From Paramacrobiotus richtersi (lineage: Eukaryota; Tardigrada; Eutardigrada; Parachela; Macrobiotidae): 26,667 nt of DNA. A program made the position numbers and the translations under genes. The stretch is from positions 1-26,667 of the forward strand of contig JAQGAU010000525.1 in the NCBI GenBank assembly GCA_034698045.1. The letters are read 5' to 3'. The notes beneath the pieces are model-generated. The model worked only from the letters and a program-made list of their open reading frames with translations, was not told where the DNA came from and did no database searches. Below, piece after piece: positions 9,820-20,235 of the stretch. Each line of letters opens with the position of its first letter. Within the stretch, counting starts at the first letter, position 1.

Positions 9820-10720
9820 CTTTCTTATCAATTTCCAGCGATTCACCGCAAATTAAAACGCTGCCACTGACTGTGAGTACTCGTATTAAGTATACAGTGA
9901 TACATCGGTGGGCTTCTGGGGTATGCCAAGTGGATGGTAAACACGGATGTCACCGTTTCTTGTGTTTGTCTTTCTCTGAAGGAAGCACCTGTTGTGTACT
10001 TGTCAGCGTTATTTTTCCAAAATTATCGTATACAGGCAAAGTTAGGTATTGACATAGCCCTGCGTCTGAGTAAACATGTTTTCACTGTTCTGCACTTATA
10101 TTACAAGCGCTGTACTTGGATATAACTTATCGCCACACTTTAATCAGGTATGCCAGCTCCCGTATACCCAAGCGAGCGCATCAGCCGCAGTTTTAGCTTT
10201 GGATGCAAGCTGTAACATAAACTGCTTAGCTGCCTGCATTTGATAACAGGCTGACAAGTTAATATTTAAACCAATTAGTCCGTTCATGCGGTCACTTTCC
10301 GTTTCTGATGCGAAATAATGAACAATTATCACAGTTTCTAGAAAGCAAATCTCGACGACCTCTCGGAACTCGAGTCGCGATGTAAGCGATCAGCTAGTTA
10401 TATATGAAGTGTTATTCGCGTTTTGGACGGCATCGCAGCGGACGTTTGGAAGCCCGTTGAAGATCACATACTACAACAAATATCGCAGCTTGCGATGTGC
10501 CATTTGCAGCATCAAGCCGATCATTTGGGACATTAATATTCTAAAGATTCCGCAGGCTGCTATGAATAGCAGCTTGGAGAATATTTACGAATATTATAAT
10601 GCGCATGCCGATATCGGCAGACTCTTACTGATCTCTGCTGTCGGAAAGCTGAGGTATACACAGCTGATGTTCATTTATGTTGGGACACTCTATCATAGCT
10701 GCTCTCCAGCGGCGTGTGAA
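9820..10720 (+). pseudogene. Relic C of the gustatory-receptor-like family
   Basis: 9820-10390 matches the conserved 5' flank (CAGCGATTCACC, GTGGATGGTAAACACGGATG, GTTGTGTACTTGTCAG). Exon 1 then resumes far downstream: 10440-10710 matches the segment encoding the loop before TM5, TM5 and TM6. The frame at 10409-10729 still reads YNKYRSLRCAI and IPQAAMNSS, against YDQKYRDLCCAI and IQQAAIGSV in the intact gene. The N-terminal two-thirds of the exon is missing and the frame breaks inside TM5-TM6. No downstream exons are recognisable. Confidence 0.7.
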
Positions 10721-10740
10721 TTACGATAACGGTATAACCA

Positions 10741-10963
10741 ATGTTTTAATTTGCAAATTAATTTCGTACATGCTATGTATCTAGAATCAATGAAAACAGC
10801 ACAAATATGGTTTAAGATAGTCAACTACAAACCACTGGCGACGGTATAGCCTTTGCACATACGCTGGCACAACAAGAAAAACATTCAGCGAGCAGAAACA
10901 AATTCAACAATTACTACGAGTATAACATGCGATTGTAGGAAATGAATTCTGCATTCTACACGG
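10741..10963. other. 3' flank of the minus-strand GPCR
   Basis: A 220-bp gap between receptor relic C and the stop of the minus-strand GPCR. AT-rich, with no clear polyadenylation signal on the minus strand and no recognised element. Confidence 0.4.
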
Positions 10964-12319
10964 TTAAAGCCATTCAATCAAGTCATCCTTCGCCATTACC
11001 GATTCAACAGTGTTATCTTCCGTAGTCCACATTCTATTTTTGGTCACATCCTTGCCAACCTGACGTAGTAAATCGTCCTCACGGAAACAAATGACCGGCA
11101 GCCAGATGACCGAACTCAGCGCGATGAAGAGCCCCGTCAGATCCGCTAGAGCTTCCAATCGGCCCAACGAATTGCCAGTAAAATCGGTTAGCCGACAGAC
11201 TGAGTTGTAGGGCAGCCAGCACACCCCTAGCATCATGCTGACCTTCATGGCCAGTAGGCACTTGCGGGATTCGTAAGCCACATCGTCTGCGTGTTCGGTG
11301 GTTTCGATTGTTTTTGCACGGGATGCTCGGCTAAGGAGGGCGCCATAAATCACGAAGCCGATCAGCAAGGGCATGGAAGAAGTGAAAAAGAACGCACAAG
11401 TCCAGAATATGTTACCGATGTTGCCTGGTATCTCCATCCAACACTGTGGAGTTCCTGAGTGACTATCAGAAAAAACACACTACTTACATGACAATCATAT
11501 CACGTCTGCTTTCTGTGGCGGTTTAATACAGTTCATGTTTTTTATCCATTCTTATTGTGACTGCGTGTACTTGTATGTATACGTCATGCAGTCACATTGC
11601 TTAATTGAAGTATAAACATTTCTGTTCAGATAAATAATTTTTTGAAGCTGTTAGCAATTCTTAATCTTTCTGAGATCGATGTACAAGCATGCAGACTGCT
11701 TTAATTCATAACTGCCGGTATGCAGATGCTTGTTATCACTATGTGTTATATATAATTACGCTCTTGATAACACTATGGTACATAGAACTAGTATCATTTC
11801 ACATCACGTACTAAGCCATTGTTGTTTCGTTCACTACCTTTGCTCGAATCTGGCCCGCATAGCGTATGGTAGAGCTACGAGACTGGATGCAATCCAGACG
11901 AGCACAATTGTCCCAAATATGTACGATGAGGAGAGAACCGCGTACTCCTTCTCCGGATATTGAACAGCATAGTACCTTTCCACCGCCACAAGCACAACGG
12001 TCAACGCCAGATTGAAGACAGCAACCGACGGCAGCAGCATGCTCAGATGGCACGCTAGCCAGCCAAAGTACCAGCCATCCAGGTACGGCGGGAGTATAGT
12101 GGCAGGGATGCTCGTCAGGCATAGCAGACAGTTGACGGTGCCCGCATTCGCCAGTAAGCAGTGCAGCGAACTGCGGCGCACGGATTTGCGGCTTATGACG
12201 GCAAACACCAGACACAGATTACCAGAGAGACCGGTGATAAACAATATAATGTACAGGGTGCACAGGACTGTTGCGATGTACGGGTCGAAGATAATGTCGT
12301 CGTCACTCCAGATCATCAT
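10964..12319 (-). CDS. Class A GPCR, two exons (intact member of duplicated pair)
   Basis: Exons 12319-11838 and 11462-10964 (482+499 nt, 326 residues). The donor is CAAAG|GTAGTG. The acceptor is CTGATAG|TCACTC, chosen over the CAG eight bases downstream because it alone keeps the frame. TM1 has GLSGNL. TM2 has LANAGTVN, with Asn where Asp2.50 is usual. TM3 starts at a conserved Cys (GWLACHL) and ends in ERY. The loop before TM5 supplies the partner Cys (TPQCW) just after the intron. TM6 has CWLPY and TM7 has VIWLPVI in place of NPxxY. CWLPY is common in peptide receptors, but the ligand is unknown. It is transcribed away from the receptor gene at 13510, with 1.2 kb between the starts. A possible 5' UTR acceptor (TTTTCCAG) lies just upstream of the ATG. 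Confidence 0.85.
11463..11837 (-). other. Intron of the two-exon GPCR
   Basis: A 375-bp phase-2 intron in the second extracellular loop, after TM4. The acceptor is preceded by a T-rich tract (GTGTGTTTTTTCTGATAG). Read-through ends at a stop within four bases of the donor. Confidence 0.75.
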
Positions 12320-13509
12320 TTTTGTGTATGTGCACTGGAAAACAGCAGAAAATCCGCCAGAGCAACTGAATACTGTGTAGGCAATGGGGACGTGACCGTA
12401 GTTCTTCTAGTTAACACGATTCTAGCGTTCTTCAGGTAATAGCGCAGTAGTTCGATGTCATGAAATGCTCAATAAACCTGAATGTATTTTCCAGTCAAGT
12501 TGCAACCGTGTCACATTTTATTAAGTGCACCGGTCTAATTAAATGAAAATATGGTGTGCGAGGCATTAAAGGCCGGCTATATCGTACCAAGACATCTGAT
12601 TGTTCATCTTGATTTGCAACTGCTGTACTGTACTTGTCATGAAGCACCGAAACAGCCTTATACGTTATCAGATTTATTTGTATACTGCATGCACGGGTCG
12701 CACGGTTGACTAATGAGCATAATTAACTGGTTTTCGTAATGTATCTGTCGGAATTTCCTTGGATAACGGTAGCTGTATTTGTCAATGGTTTTGTCCCAGA
12801 TCTATCAATTATATTCACCGCTTAAGCGATCCGATTAAATGAAAAAGCTATTTCACCAGCTGTATTTATTTTCTGATCACTGTCGGAACAGTTTTCCAGC
12901 GATTCATTACTTGACACTTTGTCAGAACATGAGTAAAGTCTACGGTAATCGATCCCTGTTCTCTGGGGTTGTCCAAAGTGAATGATAAACACGAATGTCA
13001 CCCTACCTTGTGTTAGTTTTTCTCCGACGGGAAGCCCCTGTTGTGTACTTGTCAGTGGTATGTTTCCAGAATTGCCGAATTCACTGCAGTTTAGGCATGG
13101 ACAAACCGTCACAAACCCCGCGAATAACTAGCGTTTCTGCATTACTCGGCACATGTCAGTACAAGGGTAAACGCGCTAGTGCATTTGACATAATGCATCC
13201 TGTCGATCGGGAACGCCGCAAGGGAATGCGCCAGCACTCCCGATTACCCTAGTGACTGTATTGGCCGCACTCTTATCGTGGGACAGAAGCTACAACAGCC
13301 AACACAAACTGTCTCGTTGCATTCTGATACAAGGCTAGCTAGGTAATACTGAAACCGAAAAGTCCGACTATCCTTGGCTGCGGCTGTTTTCCGTTTTTCT
13401 ATACCTGTACTGAACAATGTACTGTTTCTAGAATGCGGTGACCTCGGTGACCTCGCGGTGTCTTGTTTTACGCGCTCCTATTCTGGATTACACCGTGTTG
13501 GAATAGGAA
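12320..13509. promoter_or_regulatory. Shared intergenic region of a divergent GPCR/receptor pair
   Basis: Lies between the starts of the minus-strand GPCR (12319) and the plus-strand receptor gene (13510), so it should hold both promoters. The part from about 12890 to 13509 is the 5' flank that also survives before relics A, B and C and before receptor gene 2. Its best-kept blocks are CAGCGATTCA, CTCCGACGG, TTGTGTACTTGTCAG and TCTAGA. No TATA box was assigned. The role is inferred from position and conservation. Confidence 0.5.
13439..13453 (+). promoter_or_regulatory. DR3-like nuclear-receptor half-site pair
   Basis: TGACCT-CGG-TGACCT, a perfect direct repeat of the nuclear-receptor half-site with 3-bp spacing, ending 56 bp before the receptor ATG. 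The second gene keeps it as TGACCT-CGG-CGACCT at 18008-18022. A 15-bp match by sequence alone is weak evidence of function. Confidence 0.3.
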
Positions 13510-15343
13510 ATGGATGATATGGGTTGGATGCTGGAATCATATGCTAGATCTTCGTTCGGACCGCCTCCAGTCTATGGCATCATACTGAATGTTTTTGGGT
13601 TGCCAAACCCATGGAAAACAAAATTTAATTCTGTTCTCCGGTTTACTATGGGCTTGGTCTGGTCATTCGTACTAATCGCGTATCAGATGGCTTATGCGTT
13701 AAGTTACGAGTCGTTCGTCATGGTGAACATGGATTCGACTCCTTCTACGCTGGCTCCAAAGTGGGACCTATTCGCATTCTGGAAGGCAATGGGGAGACTT
13801 TTGATGGGATTTCATGGAATAGTCGTAATCATCGCGTTTCATCTGAACTCCGCCGATTTGCGGGCAACCCAGAGTTTTTTACAAGAAAGACTCCTTGGCA
13901 GTGTCCAGAAGAATTTGTTGCAGCGTTCTTGGATTGTGGCCTACATTTGGGTTGGGTGCGTTGTTGCTTGTGGCTTAATGCTGGGAGAGCCGTTCGGTGA
14001 AATTGGTTTCGCATCGATGGGTATGATAAACAAAACTGAATGGCTGACAGCTAAAGGATATTTTAGCTTACCGGACAATACTGCTCCGATATTTGTTTTC
14101 ACTGGCATTTTTCAATATATTTACCTATCTCTGCCGTACGCAGCCTTGATCGCATGGTTGGTGGTGCTTATACATGAAGCGAATCGCATTATCCGCGCGT
14201 TACATCACATTGTATGGGATCCGGAGCACAGGTTTGGAAGCCTGCTAATATACGACCAGAAATATCGCGACCTGTGCTGTGCTATCCGCACCATTAACCG
14301 ATCATATGGAACGTTAATATTCGTGAACATCCAGCAAGCTGCAATCGGTAGCGTCGTGCTAATTGGAATCTTACTGCACTCGGAGGGTGAAAAGCGAAAG
14401 ATTGTCGAGTTAATGACATTCATATATGTTGGGATATTGTCAAGCATTCTTCAGACAGCAGTCATGGCCGTACTGAACAGTAAAGTAAGAGAGGAATTAA
14501 TTGTTTGTATGGCTAACACTCGAAAAGCTTTGTTCCGAAAACCATCGCATCCCGAATGTGTGCGGTCACGAGTGGGAGAGTAATCGGAATCGTAATCGTG
14601 GTACCTCATGCACAGCTACATGACATAGATGACAGCCGTTGCGACAGTCGGTGCTTACAAAAGTGCTTAGAGTCTCAAAACCGTACTTAATATACTCATG
14701 AAAGTTAAACCGAAAAACCGGATGCGTAAATAAAATAAACGTACAACTTAAAGTAAACGTACTGCTTGCCAAAACAAACTGTATAACGCTGGAACCGGTC
14801 GGAACTGGGTGACCTTTTTTTGCCTCTTACTTGGTCAGCTTTCTGCATCTTAAATTTTGTATAATGTCCGCCTCAAGGGAATCACTTTTTTGTCCCCATC
14901 GCTTTCGGATTAGCAACATGTAATTTCTGTTTCACAGATGGAACGTATAGTTTCATTGACGAGAGATATCAGGGATGGCCGCAATGCGCAGCAGGATGTG
15001 CGCGATCTCTGCCAGCGACTGATCCGCGAGTCATCTTCGAAGGACATTACAATCATGGCCGCTGACAGTTTTGGGATCAACACAAGATACTTCTGCTCGG
15101 TATGCGGTAAAGCATAGAAATGCCAGTACTGGGTTCAAATACTTTCGATATCTTCCATTAGTAACACCCGCAATTTGCTAACCAAACCTAACGAAGCTTA
15201 CTGAATATTTTCCGGCACAGCTTTTTTAGCTTGTAACCTTTGAACTGTAAGAGTCAAAGCATTCCGTTTTTCAGATTTTTTGCCTCTGGACCGGCTTTGC
15301 CATTTTACTAAAGCGGATCGACGACTGGAAAACTAGGTCGTGA
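13510..15343 (+). CDS. Gustatory-receptor-like 7TM protein 1 (three exons)
   Basis: Exons 13510-14484, 14938-15099 and 15275-15343 (975+162+69 nt, 401 residues), both introns phase 0. Exon 1 encodes TM1-TM6 (about residues 43-65, 97-112, 141-160, 194-222, 266-289, 299-322), with a long loop after TM4 containing YRDLCCAIRTINRSYG, as in insect-type gustatory receptors. The frame continues past TM6 to 14583, but that tail is intron: the donor AAA|GTAAGA is strong and the tail is not conserved in copy 2. Exon 2 (TTTCACAG|ATGGAA to TCG|GTATGC) encodes the loop before TM7 (LCQRLI, ITIMAADSFGIN). Exon 3 (TTTTTCAG|ATT) encodes TM7 and ends KTRS-stop. It is expected to be a ligand-gated cation channel in chemosensory cells; the ligand is unknown. 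Divergent from the GPCR at 12319. Confidence 0.8.
14485..14937 (+). other. Intron 1 of receptor gene 1
   Basis: A 453-bp phase-0 intron, GTAAGA donor and TTTCTGTTTCACAG acceptor. An open frame runs into it for 96 bases to a TAA, which makes the gene look like a single exon. Relics A and B keep parts of this intron (GTGGTACC and GGGTGACC blocks). Confidence 0.75.
15100..15274 (+). other. Intron 2 of receptor gene 1
   Basis: A 175-bp phase-0 intron between the loop before TM7 and TM7. Donor TCG|GTATGC and acceptor CCGTTTTTCAG are both matched in copy 2. Confidence 0.75.
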
Positions 15344-15997
15344 CCTTCTGGTTCCAGCGCAACAGCATCCGAGCAAGGTTGCAAGCAGTTCATACATAAT
15401 GCACAGGTTAAACATGGGTGCATTTTGCGACGGCTAACAGAATGTGTTTTGATCACCAGAAATCACAAATAAATGAAAACCCGTCTTCTTTGCTTTTTGG
15501 AAAGGATAGTTTTAGCATATTACGATAGTGTATTTTGGTTTTATCCCTGGATATGGTGCTTGTAAATAAACAAGACTACCTGTTAAAAAATTTGTTCCCG
15601 CATATTCAAATTACTACTCTTCTATAATGCCTGTCTTCATCCCACCAGTCCATTCCTTGCATCAGCTGGGTCTATATATAGCTAGGTCTTTATTATTTTG
15701 ACGTTAGCCGTACCTACGTTATTTACGAACGTTCACCATGTTCCTCTTGCACACACGTAGCAACCAACCGAAAAAAGAAGACAAAAAAAGCAGGAACCAC
15801 ACACTGCTTTCAACACGTATTGCGCACCCGAGCTGATCTAATTACGGAGAAAGTCTCCTCCAAGTTGGCCGATGGGAGAGCCGTTCCCAGAACAGCCGTG
15901 GCGTTCGCCCGCTACAGTTCGATGGTGTTTCGGTGCTAGATATATTCCTTGGCTAGGTTTCTCTTCCGTTTCATGGCGGATCTTCTTCGCTAAATTA
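15344..15997. other. 3' flank of receptor gene 1
   Basis: No gene. It is homologous to 19693-20303 after receptor gene 2, including the blocks TTCATCCCACCAGTCCATTC and GCACACACTTG-like sequence. The right part (about 15840-15995) belongs to a dispersed repeat whose pieces recur at 20220-20303 and 21710-21780. Confidence 0.5.
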
Positions 15998-16334
15998 CCG
16001 TATGCGGGTCTGAAGATGCAAAAATGTTGTGTGCTCTGCAGCGGATTACACAATTGTCAGGCTTTATAGCTCGTTCAACAGAGCAAATCTTCTACTTTTT
16101 GGTTATATAACTCTTCTGCCATAGGTCAAGCCTGCCCCAGGCTGCCGGTTTGTTTTTGCAGCTGTTGGAGCAGACAGTTTTGTCCTTCGTTTTTTATGAT
16201 ACGGCAGTTGTCCAGAAAGCCGCACTAACTAACGACTAAAAAAAGAATTTAAGAGATGGGTAGGACGTTTATTGCTGACACGATGAACTAACAGCGAAGC
16301 GGCAAATTTTTTGCATCTTCAGTTCCGCATATGG
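15998..16334. mobile_element. MITE with terminal inverted repeats and TA target duplication
   Basis: 337 bp. The left end (CCGTATGCGGGTCTGAAGATGC, then A-run) and the right end read in reverse complement (CCATATGCGGAACTGAAGATGC, then A-run) match at 24 of 27 positions. TA flanks both ends (15996-15997, 16335-16336). A homologous empty site exists: at 21771-21790 the flanking sequences GCTAAATTA and ATTACACATC are joined directly. It has no coding capacity. The TA target suggests mobilisation by a Tc1/mariner-type transposase, but the terminal sequence is not one I recognise. Confidence 0.85.
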
Positions 16335-16336
16335 TA

Positions 16337-16467
16337 CATTACACATCGTCACATCAGCCGGTGTCCTTCCGGGAACCACGACCCCATCGTTTCGAATGCC
16401 AATGGACTAATCAGATATCCGTTCGTGATGTGCTGATCATGATATTTGGTAACCCGCCTGTGACCGG
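16337..16467. repeat. Dispersed repeat, right flank of the MITE
   Basis: Matches 21780-21870 (ACATCAGCCGGTGT, CCACGACCCCAT and TTTCGAATGC blocks). It continues the repeat that begins left of the MITE, up to the sharp start of duplication unit 2 at 16468. Confidence 0.6.
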
Positions 16468-17051
16468 CAATCCAGTTGAGCACAATCGTCCCAAATATGT
16501 ACGATGAAGATAGAACCGCGTACTCCTTCTCGGATGCTTGACAGCATGCTAGTATCTTTCAGCGCTACAGGCACAACTGTCCACGCCAGATTGAAGACAG
16601 CAGCCGCGTGCAGCAGCATGCTCAGATGACACCCTAACCAGCCAAATTACCAGCCTCCCAGATACGGCGGAAGTATGGTGGTAGGGATGCTCGTCAGGCA
16701 GAGAAGACAATTCACGGTGGCCACATTCGCCAGTAAGCAGTGCAGCGGGCTGCGGCGCACAGATTAACGGCTTATGACGGCGAACACCAGACACAGATTA
16801 CCAGAGAGACCGGTGATAAACAATATAATGTAGAAGGTGCACAGGACTATTGCGATGTACGGGTCGAAGATAATGTCGTCGTCGTCGTCACTCCAGATCA
16901 TCATTTTTGTGTATGTGTGTGCTGGAAAAGAGCAGTCACTTTGTAAATCGCGCCAAAGCAATTGAATCCCACACAACCAATTGTTGCTGCTTAGGCAACA
17001 GGGCCGTGACCGTAGTTCTTCTATTCTAGCGTACTTCAGGTAATAGCGCAC
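16468..17051 (-). pseudogene. Dead copy of the two-exon class A GPCR
   Basis: Copy of exon 1 of the GPCR at 11838-12319. It starts well (MMIWSDDDDDIIFDPYIA, with a GTC-repeat expansion adding two aspartates) and keeps GLSGNL. A lysine codon has become TAA at 16764-16766, a tyrosine in the loop before TM3 is TAA near 16650, and the ERY region is scrambled by indels. The copy ends at the duplication edge (16468), so the last 52 bp of exon 1, the intron and exon 2 (TM5-TM7) are absent. It cannot make a receptor. Confidence 0.88.
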
Positions 17052-18084
17052 TAGTTCGATGTCATGAAATGCTCAACAAAACTGAATGGATTTTCCAGTC
17101 ATGTTGCAACCGTGTCACATTTTATTCAGCGCACCGGTCTAATTAAATGAAAATATGGTGTGCGAGGCATTAAAGGCCGGCTGTATCGTACCAAGACATC
17201 TGATTTTTCATCCAGGTTTGCGACTACTGTACTTGTCATGAAGCACAGAAACAGCCTTATACGTTATCAGATTTATTTGTGTAACAGCATGCACGATTTG
17301 CACGGTTGGCTAATGAGCATAATTAACTGGTTTTCGTAATATATCTGTCGGAATTTCCTTGGATAGCGGTAGCTGTATTTTTCAATGGTTTTATCCCAGA
17401 TGCGTCAATTATATTCACCGAAAGCGATCCGCTTAAGTGAAAAAGTTAGTTCAGCTGTTGTATTTATTTTCTGATCACTTTCGGAACAGTTTTCCAGCGA
17501 TTCATCACTGGACACTTCGTCAGCAAACATCAGTAAAGTCTGCGGTTACCGATCGGTGTTCTCTGGGGTTGTCCAAAGTGAAATGGTAAACACGGATGTC
17601 ACTACCTGTGTTTGTATTTCTCGGACGGAAAGCCCCTATTGAGTACTTGCCAGTGTTATGTTTCCAAAATTCTCGAATTCGCTGCAGTTTAGGCAGGGGC
17701 AAACCCTGCGAATGAGTGGCGTTTCTGCATTACTCGGCATATGTCATTGTCAGTCTAAACGCGCTGATGCGTTTGACTTATTGCATCCTTTCGATCAGGG
17801 TATGCGCCTGCTCCCGATTACCGTAGTTACTGTATTACCTGCAGCCCTATCGTGGGATAGAAGCTGCAACGGCCAGCCCAAACTGCCTCGTTGCATTGTG
17901 ATAAAGGGCTAACAAGGTAATACTTAAACCGAAAAGTCTGATTACGCTGCGGCCGTTTTCCAGTTTTCTATACCTGTACTGAACAATGTACAGCTTCTAG
18001 ATTGCGGTGACCTCGGCGACCTCGCGGTGTCTCGTTTTACGCGTTCTTATTTCGGATCACAGCGTGTAATAACAATTGAATGAT
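17052..18084. promoter_or_regulatory. 5' flank of receptor gene 2
   Basis: Counterpart of 12440-13509. No gene is seen; the short frames at 17520-17702 and 17658-17912 are not conserved as proteins. The blocks shared with the 5' flanks of relics A-C lie between 17490 and 18060, ending in TCTAGATTGCGGTGACCTCGG about 75 bp before the start. Confidence 0.45.
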
Positions 18085-19692
18085 ATGGGTTGGGTGCTGG
18101 AAACATATGCTGAATTATCGTTCAGACCGCCTCCAGTCTATGGCATCATACTGAATGTTTTTGGGTTACCAAACCCATGGAAAACAAGCTCGATTCTTCG
18201 GTTCACTATTGGCTTGGTCTGGTCATTCGCACTTGCTTGGTACCAGATGGCGTTCGCGTTAGGATATGAGTCGTTCGTCATGGTAAACACGGATCCTACT
18301 CGGGTTCCAAATTGGGACCTAGTCGCATTCTGGAAGGCAGTCGGGAGACTTTTGACGGGATTTCATGGAATGGTCGTAATCTTCGTATTTTATTTCAGTT
18401 CCACCGATCTGCGGGAGACCGAGAGTTTCTTACAAGAAAGACTCCTTGGCAGTGTCCAAAAGAAATGGTTGATCCGTTCTTGGACTGTGGCCTACATTTT
18501 TGTTGGCGGCATTGTTGCTTGCGGTTTTGTTGGAGAGTCGCTCGGTGGGCTTAGTTTCGCTTCGATGAGTATAATGAATAAAACTGAATGGCTGACAGCA
18601 AAAGGATATTTTAGCTTTCTGGATAGTACAGCACTCAGTGTTGCTACTCCTGTTTTTGTTTTCTTTGGCATTCTTCCATATATTTACCTATCATTGCCAT
18701 ACGGAGCCTTGCTCGCATGGTTGGTGGTGCTAATACACGAAGCAAATCGCATTATTCGCGCATTCGAGCAGATTGTATCGGAGCAGAGGTTTGGAATCCT
18801 GCGAATATACTACTGGAAATATTGCACCCTGCGCTGTGCTATCCGCAGCATTAGCCACGCATATGGAACGTTAATATTCGTCAACGTCCTGCAAACGGCA
18901 ATCGGTAGTGTTGTGGTTATTGGAATCGTACTAAACTCGGACGTTGAAAAGCTGAAGATTCCTGAGCTGAGGGTTATTTATACTGGGATATTGTCAAACA
19001 TTCTTCAGACAGCAGTCATGGCCGTACTGAGCTGTAAAGTAAGAAAGCACTTATTTGTTTGTATGCATAATACTCGAAAAAACCTTTTGCGGAAGAGTAC
19101 CGCGTGCGGTTTACGTGGTAGAGTATTATTATTATTATCATGTATAACGCGCAAGGGGATTATTTTAACGAAATAAGTTCTCAACTCATAATGCGCATGG
19201 AAACGCCTCGGTGACCTTTGTTTGCCTCTTACTTGGTCAACTTCCTGCATCGTAAACTTGTACAATGGAATAACGTTTCTGTCACCAACGCTTTCAGATT
19301 AACGACATGTCCTTTCTGTTTCACAGATGAAACGAATGGTTTTGTTGTTGATGGATATCAGAGATGGCCGCACAGCGCAGCAGGATGTGCGCGATCTCTG
19401 CAACCGACTTATCTATGAGTCACCGTCTAAGGACATTACGATTATAGCCGCTGACATTCACATAAACACAGGATACTTCTGCTCGGTATGCGGTAAAGCA
19501 TAGAAATGCCAGTACTGGGTCCAAGTGCTTTCGATATATTCCACCAGTAACAGCCGCAATTTGTTAACCATACCTAACGAAGCTTACTGGATGTTTGCAT
19601 TGTAGAAGGCTAATCACCACGTTTTTCAGATGTTTAGCCTCCTAGTTGGCTATGCCATTCTAATAATGGGGATCCACAAAATTAGGTCGTGA
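18085..19692 (+). CDS. Gustatory-receptor-like 7TM protein 2 (three exons)
   Basis: Exons 18085-19038, 19327-19485 and 19630-19692 (954+159+63 nt, 391 residues), phase-0 introns at the same places as in gene 1. The ATG used by gene 1 is TTG here (18076), with an in-frame TAA just upstream, so the start is the next ATG (18085, MGWVLE), three codons in. TM1-TM6 and the loop motif (CAIRSISHAYG) align along their length with gene 1; most differences look conservative. Exon 2 reads LCNRLIYESPSKDITIIAAD and is open throughout. Exon 3 is a clean TM7 (MFSLLVGYAILIMGIHKIRS). Exons 2 and 3 staying open in both copies supports the splice model. It has no divergent partner now, because the adjoining GPCR copy is dead. 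Confidence 0.8.
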
Positions 19693-20220
19693 TCTTCTAG
19701 TACCAGCGCGATAGAATCCGAGCAAGGTTGCAACAAATTTATAGTCATAATGCACATATCAAACATGAGTGCATTTCGCGACGGCTAACAGAATTTGTTT
19801 TGATCATCATCAGAAAGAAAAAATAAATGAAAACCCGTTTTCTTGTATTTTTTGGACTGGATTTGTTTTAGCGGATTATAATAGTGGATTTTGGTTTTAT
19901 CCCGGGATATGGTGCTAGTAAATAAACAAGGCTACATGTTATAAAAGTTTGTACCCGCATATTCAAATTACTACATATTAAATACCTATCTTCATCCCAC
20001 CAGTCCATTCCTTGTATCAGCTATACCTAGGTCATTATTAATTTTTACGTTAATCGAAAGTGCAGATACATTATTTACGGACATTCACCATAACATTCAC
20101 CATATTAATATTCCTCTTGCACACACTTGATAACCAACAGCCGAAAAAAGACGACCAACGGAAAAGCAGGAATCACACACTGCTTTCAACACACATTGCA
20201 CACCTGAGCAGATCTAATTA
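19693..20220. other. 3' flank of receptor gene 2
   Basis: Counterpart of the flank after receptor gene 1. No gene. AATAAA-type signals occur near 19820 and 19920. Ends in the dispersed-repeat head at about 20220. Confidence 0.45.
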
Positions 20221-20235
20221 CAGAGAAAATCTCCA

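Larger units (their letters stand above)
11890..15932. repeat. Tandem segmental duplication, unit 1
   Basis: This block recurs as 16468-20303, in the same orientation and order: part of the minus-strand GPCR exon 1, the shared intergenic region, the whole gustatory-receptor-like gene with its introns, and about 600 bp of 3' flank. The left edge is sharp (CAATCCAG at 11890 and 16468) and the right edge is at GATGGTGTTTCG. Similarity is high throughout; intergenic stretches of 50 bp or more differ at only a few bases. Confidence 0.88.

Noticed and set aside
12012-12439. Plus-strand frames over GPCR exon 1
   Set aside because: Antisense shadows of the class A GPCR; no motifs of their own.
14485-14583. 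C-terminal tail of the long receptor frame as real protein
   Set aside because: It lies downstream of a strong GTAAGA donor, is not conserved with the tail of gene 2 (which runs into a TTA-repeat), and leaves the protein without TM7.
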